DNA of 41,312 bases from Psychrobacter sp. UBA3480 (GTDB taxonomy: Bacteria > Pseudomonadota > Gammaproteobacteria > Pseudomonadales > Moraxellaceae): the NCBI RefSeq assembly GCF_002377945.1, contig NZ_DFQV01000008.1:1-41312 (forward strand). Reading direction: 5' to 3'. Shown piece by piece: positions 8,816-18,586 of the stretch; the stretch's first letter is position 1, and every line of letters starts with the position of its first letter. The position numbers and the translations under genes are program-made. The notes under the pieces were generated by a model, which saw nothing but the letters and a program-made list of their open reading frames with translations, was not told where the DNA came from and ran no database searches.

Positions 8816-10090
8816 ATGGCAGAAGATAATACCCCGCAGTGTTCGTTTTGCGGTAAAGCCAAAAGCGATGTACAGCAACTGATTGCTGCTGACGATGCCA
8901 ATATCTGTAATGAATGTATCGAGCTATGTACTGACTTAATCGCAGACAGCGCAGAGCACGGTGATGACGATAGCGAAGTAGACACTTCTTGGGTTAATAA
9001 AAAACTACCAACGCCAAAAGAGCTGCGTGCCAAGCTTGATGAATATGTCATCGGTCAGGACGCCGCCAAAAAAGCATTGGCTGTTGCCGTCTATAACCAT
9101 TACAAACGTCTAAAAGTTAGCCAAACGCTAGCCAACGACAGCAAAAAAGCCAAAATTGGCGCTGACGATGCAATGGTAGAATTGGCTAAGAGTAATATCT
9201 TGCTAATCGGTCCGACTGGTTCTGGTAAGACGCTACTTGCACAAACCTTGGCTCGTCTGCTAGATGTACCTTTTGCGATGGCTGATGCCACGACCTTAAC
9301 AGAAGCTGGTTATGTTGGTGAAGACGTTGAAAACATCGTACAAAAGCTACTTCAAGCTTCTGACTATGATGTAGCCAAAGCTGAGCAAGGTATCATCTAT
9401 ATTGATGAAATCGACAAAATCAGTAAAAAAGGCGACAACCCATCTATCACGCGTGATGTGTCAGGTGAAGGCGTGCAGCAAGCGTTGCTTAAGCTAATCG
9501 AAGGTACTGTGGCTGCTATCCCGCCGCACGGTGGTCGTAAGCATCCGCAGCAAGAGCTGATCCAAGTGGATACCAGCAACATCCTAATCATCGTTGGTGG
9601 TGCGTTTGCTGGACTTGATAAAGTCATTCAGCAGCGCACCGAAAAAGGCGGTATTGGCTTTAACGCTGATGTCAGCTCAAAAGACGACAGCCGTCGCAGC
9701 TCAGACTTGCTACAAGAAGTCGAGCCAGAAGATTTGATCAAGTTTGGTCTGATTCCTGAGCTAATCGGTCGTCTACCTGTACTTGCGGCACTGCAAGAGC
9801 TAGATGAAGCGGCCCTAGTACAAATCCTGACTGAACCTAAGAACGCACTGGTAAAACAGTACAAGTACTTGTTCGATATGGAAGGTGCTGAGATTAGCTT
9901 TACTCAAGAAGCCCTAGATGCCATCGCCAAAAAAGCAATGGAACGCAAGACAGGTGCTCGTGGTCTACGTTCTATCGTAGAAAATGCGCTGCTTGAGACT
10001 ATGTATGAGCTACCTTCTATGGAAAATGCTAAAACTGTAATGGTTGATGCGGACGTTATCAATGAAGGTAAAGTACCTAAAATTGCTTAA
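8816..10090 (+). CDS. clpX: ATP-dependent Clp protease ATP-binding subunit ClpX
   Basis: ClpX is the hexameric AAA+ unfoldase that feeds substrates to ClpP. In order, the 424 residues show the zinc-binding domain (Cys9, Cys12, Cys31, Cys34), Walker A GPTGSGKT at 132-139 and the GYVG pore loop at 165-168. Walker B IIYIDEID is at 193-200, the RKH pore loop at 241-243 and the IGF loop that docks to ClpP at about 280-282. A sensor 2 region (GARGLRS) follows. AGGAG precedes the ATG. Length and motifs are standard. Confidence 0.98.
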   Translation: MAEDNTPQCSFCGKAKSDVQQLIAADDANICNECIELCTDLIADSAEHGDDDSEVDTSWVNKKLPTPKELRAKLDEYVIGQDAAKKALAVAVYNHYKRLKVSQTLANDSKKAKIGADDAMVELAKSNILLIGPTGSGKTLLAQTLARLLDVPFAMADATTLTEAGYVGEDVENIVQKLLQASDYDVAKAEQGIIYIDEIDKISKKGDNPSITRDVSGEGVQQALLKLIEGTVAAIPPHGGRKHPQQELIQVDTSNILIIVGGAFAGLDKVIQQRTEKGGIGFNADVSSKDDSRRSSDLLQEVEPEDLIKFGLIPELIGRLPVLAALQELDEAALVQILTEPKNALVKQYKYLFDMEGAEISFTQEALDAIAKKAMERKTGARGLRSIVENALLETMYELPSMENAKTVMVDADVINEGKVPKIA

Positions 10091-10416
10091 TTTATAATTA
10101 ATATAAATAGTCCGTTATCATTAACGGACTACTAAAGAGCGTCTGGCTAAATTAGCTCAGGCGCTTTTTTTATGCCTATTATTTAACCAATTTGTCTGTT
10201 GGATAGCTTGCCTACCAGATAACTCGTCTACTGAAAATTAGGGACATTCATTACTTCTGTCCTGAAATGACAGCAGCGTTTATTAATCGCTAGCAGACAT
10301 CAGCACAAACCATGCTAATGTAGATAGTCTGTCTTGACCTTTATACTTTATTTCTATATACCGCAAGATATAGTCCGTACAACCCATATGATTAATAAGA
10401 CAAAGGATTGTTTATT
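10091..10416. other. Intergenic region clpX / SDR gene
   Basis: Apart from the clpX terminator hairpins at 10109-10171, I see no gene or clear promoter in this 326-base stretch. A ribosome binding site (AAGGA, 10403-10407) precedes the next gene. Confidence 0.6.
10109..10171 (+). terminator. clpX terminator with a second upstream hairpin
   Basis: The rho-independent terminator is the stem at 10138-10165, with one bulged base and a three-base loop, followed by seven T. Just before it is another perfect 9-bp hairpin (10109-10117 with 10122-10130, loop TCAT) without a T tract. That hairpin may protect the mRNA end. Confidence 0.85.
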
Positions 10417-11403
10417 ATGTTCAACCATGTGACCGCTATGGCGACTTCATTACGCCAAAACCTACCGTTTTCTTCTAACCGTACCTCATTGGATGACTCA
10501 GACGTTGCATCCTACTATCGCAATCATGTCGCTGCCATTACGGGCGCAGGCTCTGGTATGGGGCGTGAGCTGGCCATTCATTTAGCAAAAATGGGCTGTC
10601 ATGTTGCACTATCGGACATCAATCCTGAACAACTGGCAGCGACCAAACAGTTACTTGCCAATTATGATATCAACGTCACGATGACCGTACTCGATGTGTC
10701 AGACAATACAGCCGTAGAAGCATGGGCTGATAGCGTCATGAGCGATCATGGCAAAGTAAATTTTATCTTTAACAATGCAGGTGTCGCACTCTACTCTACC
10801 GTCGAAGGCAGTAGTATTAGTGAGCTTGAATGGGTAATGAACATTAACTTTTGGGGTGTGGTTTACGGTACTAAAGCGTTTTTACCGTTAATCAAAAACA
10901 GCGTTAAACAAAGCCAATTTGGCGAGCATGGACATATTATCAATATCTCAAGCCTGTTTGGTTTGACCGCTCAGCCATCACAGTCTGCCTATAACTCTAG
11001 CAAATTTGCCGTACGCGGCTTCACAGAGAGCTTACGCCAAGAGCTAAACATTCAAAATTGCGGGGTATCAGCGACTTGTATCCATCCGGGCGGGATCAAA
11101 ACAAATATTGCCAACAGCGCGCGCGGCAATGAGAGCATCCATGATATTGGCATGAGTACTGGGCCCAAAGCTATCAGAAGTTTTAATAAGTTCTTAAAAT
11201 TCGATGCCAATGAAGCGGCTTGGATTATCCTACAGGCAGCAGCGACCAACCAGCAGCGCTGCCTGATTGGTAACGATGCCAAGATGATTGATGCCATTCA
11301 GCGGGTATTTCCCTCACACTATAGCCAAGTGCTTAACGACTTTCATCAATTATCCCGCAAACTAAAACCACGTCGTCATAAGAAGCTAAAGACGGTTGAA
11401 TAA
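10417..11403 (+). CDS. Short-chain dehydrogenase/reductase family oxidoreductase
   Basis: This is a classical SDR with a Rossmann fold that uses NAD(P)(H); the substrate cannot be told. The cofactor motif TGAGSGMG is at residues 42-49, NNAG at 119-122, and the catalytic triad Ser179, Tyr192 and Lys196 (YNSSK) has the normal 13-residue Ser-Tyr spacing. The first 38 residues and about 60 at the C-terminus extend beyond the SDR core. I chose the ATG at 10417 because AAGGA lies nine bases before it; an in-frame TTG at 10408 abuts that same site. The gene stands alone between two terminators. Confidence 0.9.
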   Translation: MFNHVTAMATSLRQNLPFSSNRTSLDDSDVASYYRNHVAAITGAGSGMGRELAIHLAKMGCHVALSDINPEQLAATKQLLANYDINVTMTVLDVSDNTAVEAWADSVMSDHGKVNFIFNNAGVALYSTVEGSSISELEWVMNINFWGVVYGTKAFLPLIKNSVKQSQFGEHGHIINISSLFGLTAQPSQSAYNSSKFAVRGFTESLRQELNIQNCGVSATCIHPGGIKTNIANSARGNESIHDIGMSTGPKAIRSFNKFLKFDANEAAWIILQAAATNQQRCLIGNDAKMIDAIQRVFPSHYSQVLNDFHQLSRKLKPRRHKKLKTVE

Positions 11404-11455
11404 TATTTTCTAAGTATATTTTGCATCATGAAAAATTGATAAATTTATATATAAG

Positions 11456-11488
11456 AAGCCCAGCTATAGTCGTAGCTGGGCTTTTTGA
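11456..11488. terminator. Bidirectional terminator, SDR gene / PTS EIIC-like gene
   Basis: A perfect 11-bp stem (AAGCCCAGCTA, 11456-11466, with 11473-11483) has a 6-base loop and a following T run. It lies between convergent genes. Confidence 0.92.
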
Positions 11489-11563
11489 AAGTTGCCATTA
11501 TTGATGAAGGATAAGACTGAATTTTGAGACTGGTGATGATATTTTAACTCAATACTTCAAAGA

Positions 11564-12658
11564 TTAAGGCAGCTTCATATCACCAGCGACTAACCAGCCC
11601 ATACGGCGCATGATATAAGCCACTAACCCTGCAATCACTGCAGGCAATATAAACATCAATAGAATAATAGCTGCCCACAGCTGACCCGTGCTCATAATCT
11701 CTTGTGACGCCTCAATCACTCCAAACACACCGACCAAACCAGCAGTACCCATACCCGCGCCTGTCGCGGTACAAGCTAATCCAAAACCAACGGTCGCGAT
11801 AGGCCCAACGATAGCACTAGCAATGACAGCAGGCAGTAAAACGATGGGCTTTTTAAGCACGTTAGGGATTTGCAGCATACTGGTACCCAAGCCCTGAGAG
11901 ATGACACCACTAACGCCATTGTCTTTAAAACTTGCAACAGCAAAACCAATCATATGCGCGGCACAGCCTACTACTGCTGCCCCGCCCGCCAATCCACCAA
12001 GCCCAATAGCAATACAAATAGCTGCACTTGACGTTGGCAGAGTCAGTAAAATGCCAACTACTACAGCGATGACGATACCCATTAGCAGTGGTTGTAATTC
12101 AGTAGCAGCATGAATACCCTGACCGATAGCTGCGACCCCTGCTACGATAGGCGGGTTGAGCAGCGCACAGACTAATAGTGCGACGCCGCACACCACTAAG
12201 GGCACCAATAAAATATCAAGCTTCGTCTTCCCAGCGACCCAAGTGCCAGCACGATAAGCAAACACAGAGGTCAAATAAGCACCGATTGGATTACCTGGTA
12301 ATGCTACAAAGGTTGCAGGCCCACCCACTTGCGGCGTAAAGAGCGTTCCTGCCATTAGTGCTTCAGAATGAGCACCAAGCATACCTGCTACGAGACAGCT
12401 AAGCATCACTAGCGTTGGCGCTTTGAGATAATAAGCGATACCTACACCGATGCCAGCACCCATCAATATCGAGGCAAGCTTTCCGACCGCGACTAATGCT
12501 GGCAAATCTAACCAACCACCGATTTGCGAGATAATCAGACCTGCGATCAATGTGACAAATAGCCCTAAAGCCATACCAGTAAAAGCATCGATAAAGTATT
12601 TTTGAAAGAACGCTTTAATGATGCTTGCTTGCGGTGTTACTGAGTTAGATACTGTCAT
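11564..12658 (-). CDS. PTS EIIC-like membrane protein (PTS_EIIC_2 family)
   Basis: This very hydrophobic protein of about 364 residues has some nine or ten membrane segments and Gly/Ala-rich repeats. Its general character (GAHSEALMAGTLF, GNPIGAYLTSVFAYRAG, GLACTATGAGMG) fits the PTS_EIIC_2 family of sugar-transporter-like membrane components, which includes the PfoR-type proteins. No EIIA, EIIB, HPr or EI gene lies nearby, so it is either an orphan transporter or a non-PTS permease; the substrate is unknown. I prefer the ATG at 12658 over that at 12664 because AAGAG is better spaced from it. It is a single gene flanked by terminators. Confidence 0.78.
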   Translation of the reverse strand: MTVSNSVTPQASIIKAFFQKYFIDAFTGMALGLFVTLIAGLIISQIGGWLDLPALVAVGKLASILMGAGIGVGIAYYLKAPTLVMLSCLVAGMLGAHSEALMAGTLFTPQVGGPATFVALPGNPIGAYLTSVFAYRAGTWVAGKTKLDILLVPLVVCGVALLVCALLNPPIVAGVAAIGQGIHAATELQPLLMGIVIAVVVGILLTLPTSSAAICIAIGLGGLAGGAAVVGCAAHMIGFAVASFKDNGVSGVISQGLGTSMLQIPNVLKKPIVLLPAVIASAIVGPIATVGFGLACTATGAGMGTAGLVGVFGVIEASQEIMSTGQLWAAIILLMFILPAVIAGLVAYIMRRMGWLVAGDMKLP

Positions 12659-12726
12659 AGCCATACTCTTAATGGATGTTTAATAGGGTAAAACAGCTAG
12701 AAAGCTTTTGATAAAATAAAGAGATA

Positions 12727-12753
12727 AAAAAAGCGTCATTACGACGCTTTTTT
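12727..12753. terminator. Rho-independent terminator after the SPOR gene
   Basis: A perfect 11-bp stem (AAAAAAGCGTC) with loop ATTAC at 12738-12742 has T runs on either strand. It ends the argS-SPOR transcript on the minus strand. Confidence 0.9.
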
Positions 12754-12783
12754 GATAAATACAATAACTATAAACGACTGAAT

Positions 12784-13587
12784 CTAGCGACGCTGTTCAA
12801 CGATAATAGAATCTATACCATTGTTTTGTAGGCGCTGCTGTGCTGTCGTTACTGCTTGACGGTTATTCAAAGGACGCGAGATGACTTGATAAATTGGCAA
12901 GCCATTACCCGTCGTGTTCTTGACCACGCGAGCATCAACACCCGCCATTAGTACTTGCGCACGGCGACGATCCGCTTCATCTGCATCACTAAAGCTATTA
13001 ATCTGCAAGATATAGGTCGCTGCAGGTTTGGCAGCTTGGATGCTGGCCGTACCTGCTGCTGTATTATTATTGCGGGTTGTAGCGTTGCTAGTAGCAGGCG
13101 GCGTACCATCATAAGTTGCATCTTCTTCAACGACAACGATATCCTCACTAGACCCAGCATTATTACTACCAGCAGGTTCGACAGTCGCATTTTCCGAACC
13201 ACCGAAGCTGCCGGTTTCTGTACTGCCTGCATTGCTCTCTGGTTGAGTAACGACGACGTCTGGTTCAAACGCACCGATATCACCTATTTGATCATTATCA
13301 ATATCAGCGATATCTTCATCAGGGATGGTTGCCATCTCTTGATTTGGCAAAATATCGTAGAACTCATAATCGCCATTGTCGGTATCAGTATCCACACGTG
13401 GCTGTACTTGGCGATCAGGGTCATTCTCAGCACTACCATCAGCGGGGCTGAAATTGAATAATGGTGAGAGGTAGATAAACACCCCGATCATAAGGGTCAA
13501 TACGGCCCCAACAAACATCCACAATAAGCCTGATACGCTACTTGATTTGCGCTTTTCTGTTGCGCCTTTAGGTTTTTTGGCTAGCAT
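12784..13587 (-). CDS. SPOR-domain membrane protein, FtsN-like
   Basis: The 267-residue bitopic inner-membrane protein has a short basic cytoplasmic N-terminus (KKPKGATEKRK) and one membrane segment at about residues 20-42. A long acidic, Asn/Thr/Ser-rich periplasmic linker follows, then a C-terminal SPOR domain at about 188-267 (YILQINSFSDADEADRRRAQ). SPOR domains bind denuded peptidoglycan at the division septum. The position directly after argS (87 bases, same strand) matches the arrangement of FtsN-like genes in other gammaproteobacteria. Whether it is the essential FtsN or another SPOR protein cannot be decided from sequence alone. Confidence 0.85.
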   Translation of the reverse strand: MLAKKPKGATEKRKSSSVSGLLWMFVGAVLTLMIGVFIYLSPLFNFSPADGSAENDPDRQVQPRVDTDTDNGDYEFYDILPNQEMATIPDEDIADIDNDQIGDIGAFEPDVVVTQPESNAGSTETGSFGGSENATVEPAGSNNAGSSEDIVVVEEDATYDGTPPATSNATTRNNNTAAGTASIQAAKPAATYILQINSFSDADEADRRRAQVLMAGVDARVVKNTTGNGLPIYQVISRPLNNRQAVTTAQQRLQNNGIDSIIVEQRR

Positions 13588-13674
13588 GGATCTCGTTCTC
13601 CCTACTGGATTTAACTATCATCATCGAATTAATGCTATCAGCTGTCTATACTCATGTCACATTTTAGAAAAGTA

Positions 13675-15504
13675 CTACATGCTAGACGGTGCAGACAAGC
13701 CTAGCAGACTAAGGCCATTTGCTAATACCTGTCTAACGGCTTTTGACAGACGCAAACGTGCTTGCATTAAGTCTAGCTCATCCTGACTTGGCGTTTCACC
13801 TGACGTCAAGCTCATTGGCAAGATACGATTGGTGTCATACCAACCATGGAACAATGCCGCCAGCTCTTTTAGGTAGTTGGTCAAGACGTGCGGTTCATAA
13901 CCAGTCGCTGCACGAAGTAACGTCGCTGGATATCCTGCTAACAGTTTAATCAGCTCGTCTTCGTTTGGCGCACTTAGCAAGTCTTGATGTGCCAAACCAA
14001 TGGCATCATCTACGGTCAAATCGTAGGTTGCCAATTTTTCTAACACGCGGCAAACGCGCGCATGAGCATACTGAATATAATACACTTGATTGTCTTTGCT
14101 TTGTGATTTGGCAAGTTCTAAGTCAAAATCTACATGCACTTCAGGCTTACGCGCTACATAGTAGAATCGTGCAGCATCGTTACCGACTTCTGCACGTAGC
14201 TCACGCAAGGTCACAAACTGACCAGAACGCGAAGACATTTGTACTTTTTCACTACCGCGCCATAACGCCACAAACTGTACAAGCACCACGTCAAGGCGTT
14301 CTGCATCGATACCAAGGGCTAGTAGAGCGGCTTTTACGCGTGGGACATAACCATGGTGGTCTGCGCCCCAAACGTTAATGACTTTATCAAAGCCGCGATC
14401 AAACTTGTTTTTATGATAAGCGATGTCAGAAGCAAAATACGTCGACTGGCCATTGGCACGGCGTACCACACGGTCTTTTTCATCGCCAAAATCGGTCGAT
14501 TTAAACCAGATGTTGCCGTCTTTTTCGTATAGATAGCCTTTGTCATCTAGTATCTGTAGGACAGGCTCAATCTCGCTATCGATAGATCTTTCGCTAAACC
14601 AGCACTCATAGCTCACACCAAAGTCATTTAAGTCATCTTTGATATCCGCCAAAATGCTGCTCAATGCTGCGTTTAAAAATAACGCATAGCTGTCACCTAG
14701 CAATGATTTGCTATTGGCAATCAAGCCATCAATATGTGCTTCTTTATCACCTGAGATAACGGTCTTTTCGCCGTCAGCATTAATCTCAAACTGAGCATCT
14801 TCTGGCACATCTTTGGCAACGTCTGCAAAACTATGTACATAGCTATCGCCATGTTGTGTTTTTAGCGTCTGGGCAATATCACTGACATAATCACCTTGAT
14901 AGGCATTAACTGGGAAAGTTATCTCTTCACCATTTAGCTGTAGATAGCGCAAATATGTACTGGTGGCTAAGATGTCCATTTGACGACCAGCATCATTGAC
15001 ATAATATTCACGCGTGATGTCATAGCCAATAGCTTCTAACAAGTTAGCGACGCTCATGCCAAATGCAGCACCGCGACCGTGACCAACGTGCAGACTTGAC
15101 GTTGGATTGGCAGAGACGAATTCAACTTGGACTTTTTGCCCATCGAACTGATTGCTCAAGCCAAAGCGATCTTGCAATGTAAAGATATCGTCCAATACAG
15201 AAAATTTAGCTTCCGAGTTTAAGAATACGTTGATAAACCCTGGTCCTGCGATTTCTACTTGGCGAATATCTTGATTGTCAGGCAATGCGCTGACGATTTT
15301 TTCAGCAAGTTGACGCGGGTTAGCCTTGGCCGCTTTCGCTGCCGTTAGCGCGATATTACTGGCAAAATCACCGTGACTTAAATCTTTTGTACGGGTGATT
15401 TGACTATTATTTTGCCAATCGCTTGGTAGCGTACCATCTGCTTGTAGGGTTTGAATTGCATCGTTAAATAGGGATGCAAGCGTATCAATTTGGGCTTGTG
15501 ACAT
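13675..15504 (-). CDS. argS: Arginyl-tRNA synthetase
   Basis: ArgRS is a class I synthetase that charges tRNA-Arg. Within 609 residues it shows the N-terminal Add1 domain and the HIGH-type motif HVGH at 139-142 (in ANPTSSLHVGHGRG). The KMSKS-like region is degenerate (VQMSSRSG), as is common in ArgRS, and a C-terminal DALR anticodon-binding domain ends LRLSKAVRQVLANGLSLLGL. Compared with the E. coli enzyme of about 577 residues it has a moderately longer insertion around 190-235. It heads a two-gene unit with the SPOR protein. A TATAAT-like box on the minus strand lies at 15570-15575. Confidence 0.97.
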   Translation of the reverse strand: MSQAQIDTLASLFNDAIQTLQADGTLPSDWQNNSQITRTKDLSHGDFASNIALTAAKAAKANPRQLAEKIVSALPDNQDIRQVEIAGPGFINVFLNSEAKFSVLDDIFTLQDRFGLSNQFDGQKVQVEFVSANPTSSLHVGHGRGAAFGMSVANLLEAIGYDITREYYVNDAGRQMDILATSTYLRYLQLNGEEITFPVNAYQGDYVSDIAQTLKTQHGDSYVHSFADVAKDVPEDAQFEINADGEKTVISGDKEAHIDGLIANSKSLLGDSYALFLNAALSSILADIKDDLNDFGVSYECWFSERSIDSEIEPVLQILDDKGYLYEKDGNIWFKSTDFGDEKDRVVRRANGQSTYFASDIAYHKNKFDRGFDKVINVWGADHHGYVPRVKAALLALGIDAERLDVVLVQFVALWRGSEKVQMSSRSGQFVTLRELRAEVGNDAARFYYVARKPEVHVDFDLELAKSQSKDNQVYYIQYAHARVCRVLEKLATYDLTVDDAIGLAHQDLLSAPNEDELIKLLAGYPATLLRAATGYEPHVLTNYLKELAALFHGWYDTNRILPMSLTSGETPSQDELDLMQARLRLSKAVRQVLANGLSLLGLSAPSSM

Positions 15505-15882
15505 AGGAATTTGAACTCAATTAAATAAACAACAAAAACGGTGCGAATGCGAGCAATCGATAACTGCTTATTATAATAGCGACCGACATTGCAGGGATAG
15601 AATAATGTAAAAAGATAAGTAACCTGTAAATATAACAATCTTTGCGCTTTATTGCACCATTTGCGCCAAAATTAGCACTAAAATCTTACCGTTATCAGGA
15701 TTTGGGCTGACTAATATCAATGATGCAAAACTGATAAATAACTCATAACGTGAATTGTAGCGTTACTGTTGCTCAATACTGGGCAGTCGTTTATACCTGA
15801 CTGCTTCCACGTTATAATAATGGTTTGTACGGCTCTTCTAAAATATAGAAGACACGTTACTACTCTATTATAGGATTACGCC
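15505..15882. other. Divergent intergenic region argS / DUF2788 gene
   Basis: This stretch holds a minus-strand -10-like box at 15570-15575 (argS side) and a plus-strand sigma-70-type promoter at 15790-15818. I see nothing else of note. Confidence 0.6.
15790..15818 (+). promoter_or_regulatory. Putative sigma-70 promoter of the DUF2788 gene
   Basis: The -35 box TTTATA (15790-15795, 4 of 6) and a perfect -10 box TATAAT (15813-15818) are separated by 17 bases. The predicted start near 15825 is about 58 bases before the ATG. Confidence 0.55.
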
Positions 15883-16101
15883 ATGTTTGCTATTGCCGCC
15901 AGTACTGTCACCAGTTGGGGACTGTACGTCTTGTTGCCGATATTCATCGCTTTCTTGTTTTTTATTATGTGGGATATCTCTAAAAAGTCTGATGCTGGGC
16001 GCGCTGGTACTTTTTGGATCTTCTTAGCCCTAGGCGCAGGTTCTGTTGGTTTTATCCTAAAGATAGTTATGGAAGTCGCGTTCAAAAAATGGTTAATATA
16101 A
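15883..16101 (+). CDS. DUF2788 family small membrane protein
   Basis: This 72-residue protein has two membrane segments, about residues 12-30 and 43-63. They are separated by a short cytoplasmic-type loop with the motif WDISKKSDAGRAGTF, typical of DUF2788 as I recall it. Function is unknown. TAGGA lies about seven bases before the ATG and a sigma-70 promoter lies upstream. A reverse-strand frame over the same bases lacks these features and is a shadow. Confidence 0.78.
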   Translation: MFAIAASTVTSWGLYVLLPIFIAFLFFIMWDISKKSDAGRAGTFWIFLALGAGSVGFILKIVMEVAFKKWLI

Positions 16102-16212
16102 TTAGCCATTTTCATCACTATCTTTTGATATCACTTAGGACATGAATAGCAAAACTGAAAATGTAATATACAGCCTATGACTGCTGCGCTTGATAAGGTA
16201 TCAGTCATTTAA

Positions 16213-16259
16213 ATCAAGGCCTTTTAAATAAAGGCTTCTTAGATCAAAGCCTTTTAAAT
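16213..16259. repeat. Direct repeat with overlapping hairpin, 3' of two convergent genes
   Basis: ATCAAGGCCTTTTAAAT (16213-16229) recurs as ATCAAAGCCTTTTAAAT (16243-16259), one mismatch in 17, 30 bases apart. AAAGGCTT (16230-16237) pairs with AAGCCTTT (16247-16254) to form a hairpin flanked by A/T runs, so the element may terminate transcription from both sides. Confidence 0.6.
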
Positions 16260-16267
16260 TAAAAAAG

Positions 16268-17404
16268 CTACTGAGCCTTAGCATTATTCTCTATGACCTG
16301 ACTCACATACGTTGGTAGGTCCCACGCTCCACCAGCAAAACCTCGGCACATGCCCCTACTAGACTCTTCACTCTTAGCAAATGTCTCACCATTCCATATC
16401 CATGCAGTACGGCTCCAGCAATCACCAATGCCTCGATCTTTATGAGTGGCCGAAATCTCACCATCGAAATAATCATTTCCCGCTGTCGTGATAAGCGTAG
16501 GCTTGCTAGGTTTTGCATTATCAATGAGCCAATAGCCATTACTAAAATTGTAAGCGCCTAGCCAGCAACTATGAGTGGCTAACGTATAGCGATCATCAAC
16601 CGGTATAAAGTCCCAACCAAGCATCGTAGAGCCATACTCTGACATCCGCTGATATGTCTCAGTTTTTGGGTTAATCAGCTCACAATCGCCCATCACGTCC
16701 TTGGACCCTATAAGCTGCTCGGCATTAATATCGACCCAGTTATCAATATTTTTCTGAAAATGCGCTAGCTTTGATGGAACAAGTGTTTTGTTGTCTTTTG
16801 CTGAATACGCAAATGCTTTTTTAATGATTGGTTTTGGTAGAGCTGCTTTAGGACGTTGACGATTTGGGTGGTTCTTACTAACCAATGCTATCGGCGTCCC
16901 TACCCGACCTTGCACATCGTCTAGTTTAAGCAATACGGCTGACATGCCTTTATCGCTGATCTGCCAGTGGTTGTCGCCCGCTCTAATCGCTATCTTGGTC
17001 GCTATACGAGCATGATCAAGCAGTGCTTGAGTCTGCTTGGCTGACAGGTCATATAGTAGACTGTCTTCTTTATTAGGTTGCAGCACACCATAGTTTTTGT
17101 TGTTCAGCCAAAGCTCAGCAAGCTTAAGATCATCTAGCGGCACTTCTGAGATAAACTGAATTTGCGCTTTTGACAGAGCTACTTTTGGCAACGCTGTGAG
17201 CAATATTGAGGCAGGCTCATCTATTAGTGCTTCACTAGCGTAACCAGCCGCTCGACAAGTCCGCGTATTATCACAAACCACTTGCCAGTCGTCTTGTACA
17301 AAGCCCCAGCCTTCGGATACAGTTCCATAACCTGCCATAGCAGGTAGCGATAGCAAGCTGATGGTAGCTACAATCAAAGTCTTTGATGTCTTCAATGTCT
17401 TCAT
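16268..17404 (-). CDS. DUF1176 domain protein, secreted
   Basis: The 378-residue protein has an N-terminal signal peptide (cleavage expected after PAMA, residue 24). The mature part resembles DUF1176 proteins: an early DWQVVCDNTRTCRAAGY segment with paired cysteines, and a C-terminal part with further Cys residues (GDCELI, SCWLGAYN, GDCWSRTAW, RGMCRGF). The cysteines suggest disulfides in the periplasm. Function is unknown. It starts 34 bases after cmoB on the same strand and may be co-transcribed, though no functional link is evident. Confidence 0.8.
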   Translation of the reverse strand: MKTLKTSKTLIVATISLLSLPAMAGYGTVSEGWGFVQDDWQVVCDNTRTCRAAGYASEALIDEPASILLTALPKVALSKAQIQFISEVPLDDLKLAELWLNNKNYGVLQPNKEDSLLYDLSAKQTQALLDHARIATKIAIRAGDNHWQISDKGMSAVLLKLDDVQGRVGTPIALVSKNHPNRQRPKAALPKPIIKKAFAYSAKDNKTLVPSKLAHFQKNIDNWVDINAEQLIGSKDVMGDCELINPKTETYQRMSEYGSTMLGWDFIPVDDRYTLATHSCWLGAYNFSNGYWLIDNAKPSKPTLITTAGNDYFDGEISATHKDRGIGDCWSRTAWIWNGETFAKSEESSRGMCRGFAGGAWDLPTYVSQVIENNAKAQ

Positions 17405-17438
17405 AGTGCTTTCCTTATGTTAGCTACCACCATCAATG

Positions 17439-18485
17439 CTATTTTTTGGCAATCAAAGTCGCACGCATGGGAGCAGGATATCCTTCGACGGTCTGAGTAG
17501 AATCATTAGGATCCAAGAAATCTGCTAGCGAATGATAGGTCATCCATTCGGTTTTGCGCTGCTCTGCCGTCGAAGTCACTGCCACATCAACGCAGCGTAC
17601 CTCTGAGAATCCTGCTTTCTCTAACCAGCCAATTAATGCTGCCACCGATGGCAAGAAATAGACGTTATTCATCTGCGCGTAGCGGTCGTGTGGTACCAGC
17701 ACAGTATTGGCATCACCTTCAATCACCAACGTCTCAAGTACCAGCTCACCACCTTTGACTAACTGTCCTTTAAGTTGTTGTAAATGCTCAAACGGTGACT
17801 GGCGATGATAAAGTACGCCCATGCTAAATACGGTATCAAACAGTTGGCTGTGCTCAGGTAACGCTTCAAGCGGTACAGGAATATAATGCGTCCGATAGCT
17901 ACCTGTAACACTAGCGTCTGCGGCACCAACGAAATGACGAATCGCCATAAACTGATGATAAAACAAACATGACGGATCAATAATAATAACCGTATCCGCG
18001 CCAGCCCCTGCCATGCGCCAACCATGATAACCGGAGCCACCGCCCACATCCAATACGCGGCGACCGTCCAATCTACTTAAATGCGGCGCAACACGTTTCC
18101 ATTTCCAATCACTATGCCACTCGGTATCAATCTTAATACCTGACTCATCATCGCCGATTTGACCGCCAATCTGAAATGGCCCTTTGCGCCATGGCATCAA
18201 CTGCTTTAATAACGCTGTTGTTTGTTTGCGCTGAGACTCATTTAGATCTGCCTCAATCGTCAATGTATCGCTGTTTAGATCGACATTATTGACGGCCAAG
18301 TTTGGCAAACGAGCGACTGATGCTTGGTAAGCAGGCGCGTGCGCATAGTTAGCTTTGTCTTTTATATCACCTAGCCACGTTGGTAATTGTTTGAGCCATT
18401 CATAAGCGCTCGGCTGCTGCTGTGCCAGCTCTAGTAGAGTTAGATACAATTCACGTTCGGCGTTGATGATAGTGTCGTTGAGCAT
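17439..18485 (-). CDS. cmoB: tRNA U34 carboxymethyltransferase CmoB
   Basis: CmoB transfers a carboxymethyl group from carboxy-S-adenosylmethionine, made by CmoA, to 5-hydroxyuridine at tRNA position 34, giving cmo5U. The 348 residues contain the conserved WRKGPFQIGG segment and IDTEWHSDWKWKR. The Rossmann-fold motif RVLDVGGGSGYHGWRM is at about 143-158, with DPSCLFYHQF and GVLYHRQSPFEHL further on. It is slightly longer than E. coli CmoB (323). cmoA lies upstream on the same strand, separated by an unrelated gene. Confidence 0.96.
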   Translation of the reverse strand: MLNDTIINAERELYLTLLELAQQQPSAYEWLKQLPTWLGDIKDKANYAHAPAYQASVARLPNLAVNNVDLNSDTLTIEADLNESQRKQTTALLKQLMPWRKGPFQIGGQIGDDESGIKIDTEWHSDWKWKRVAPHLSRLDGRRVLDVGGGSGYHGWRMAGAGADTVIIIDPSCLFYHQFMAIRHFVGAADASVTGSYRTHYIPVPLEALPEHSQLFDTVFSMGVLYHRQSPFEHLQQLKGQLVKGGELVLETLVIEGDANTVLVPHDRYAQMNNVYFLPSVAALIGWLEKAGFSEVRCVDVAVTSTAEQRKTEWMTYHSLADFLDPNDSTQTVEGYPAPMRATLIAKK

Positions 18486-18586
18486 AAAAGCAGGTTACCG
18501 TATTGATTGTTATTTAAATGAATAAAATTAAAAGGGTTAAAAGAAGAAGATGAGTCTAGATATATAAGTTCTTTGAAAGTCGTGAA

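Noticed and set aside
15378..15638. Minus-strand 86-codon frame overlapping the argS start
   Set aside because: It overlaps argS in another frame, has no recognisable domain and no good ribosome site.
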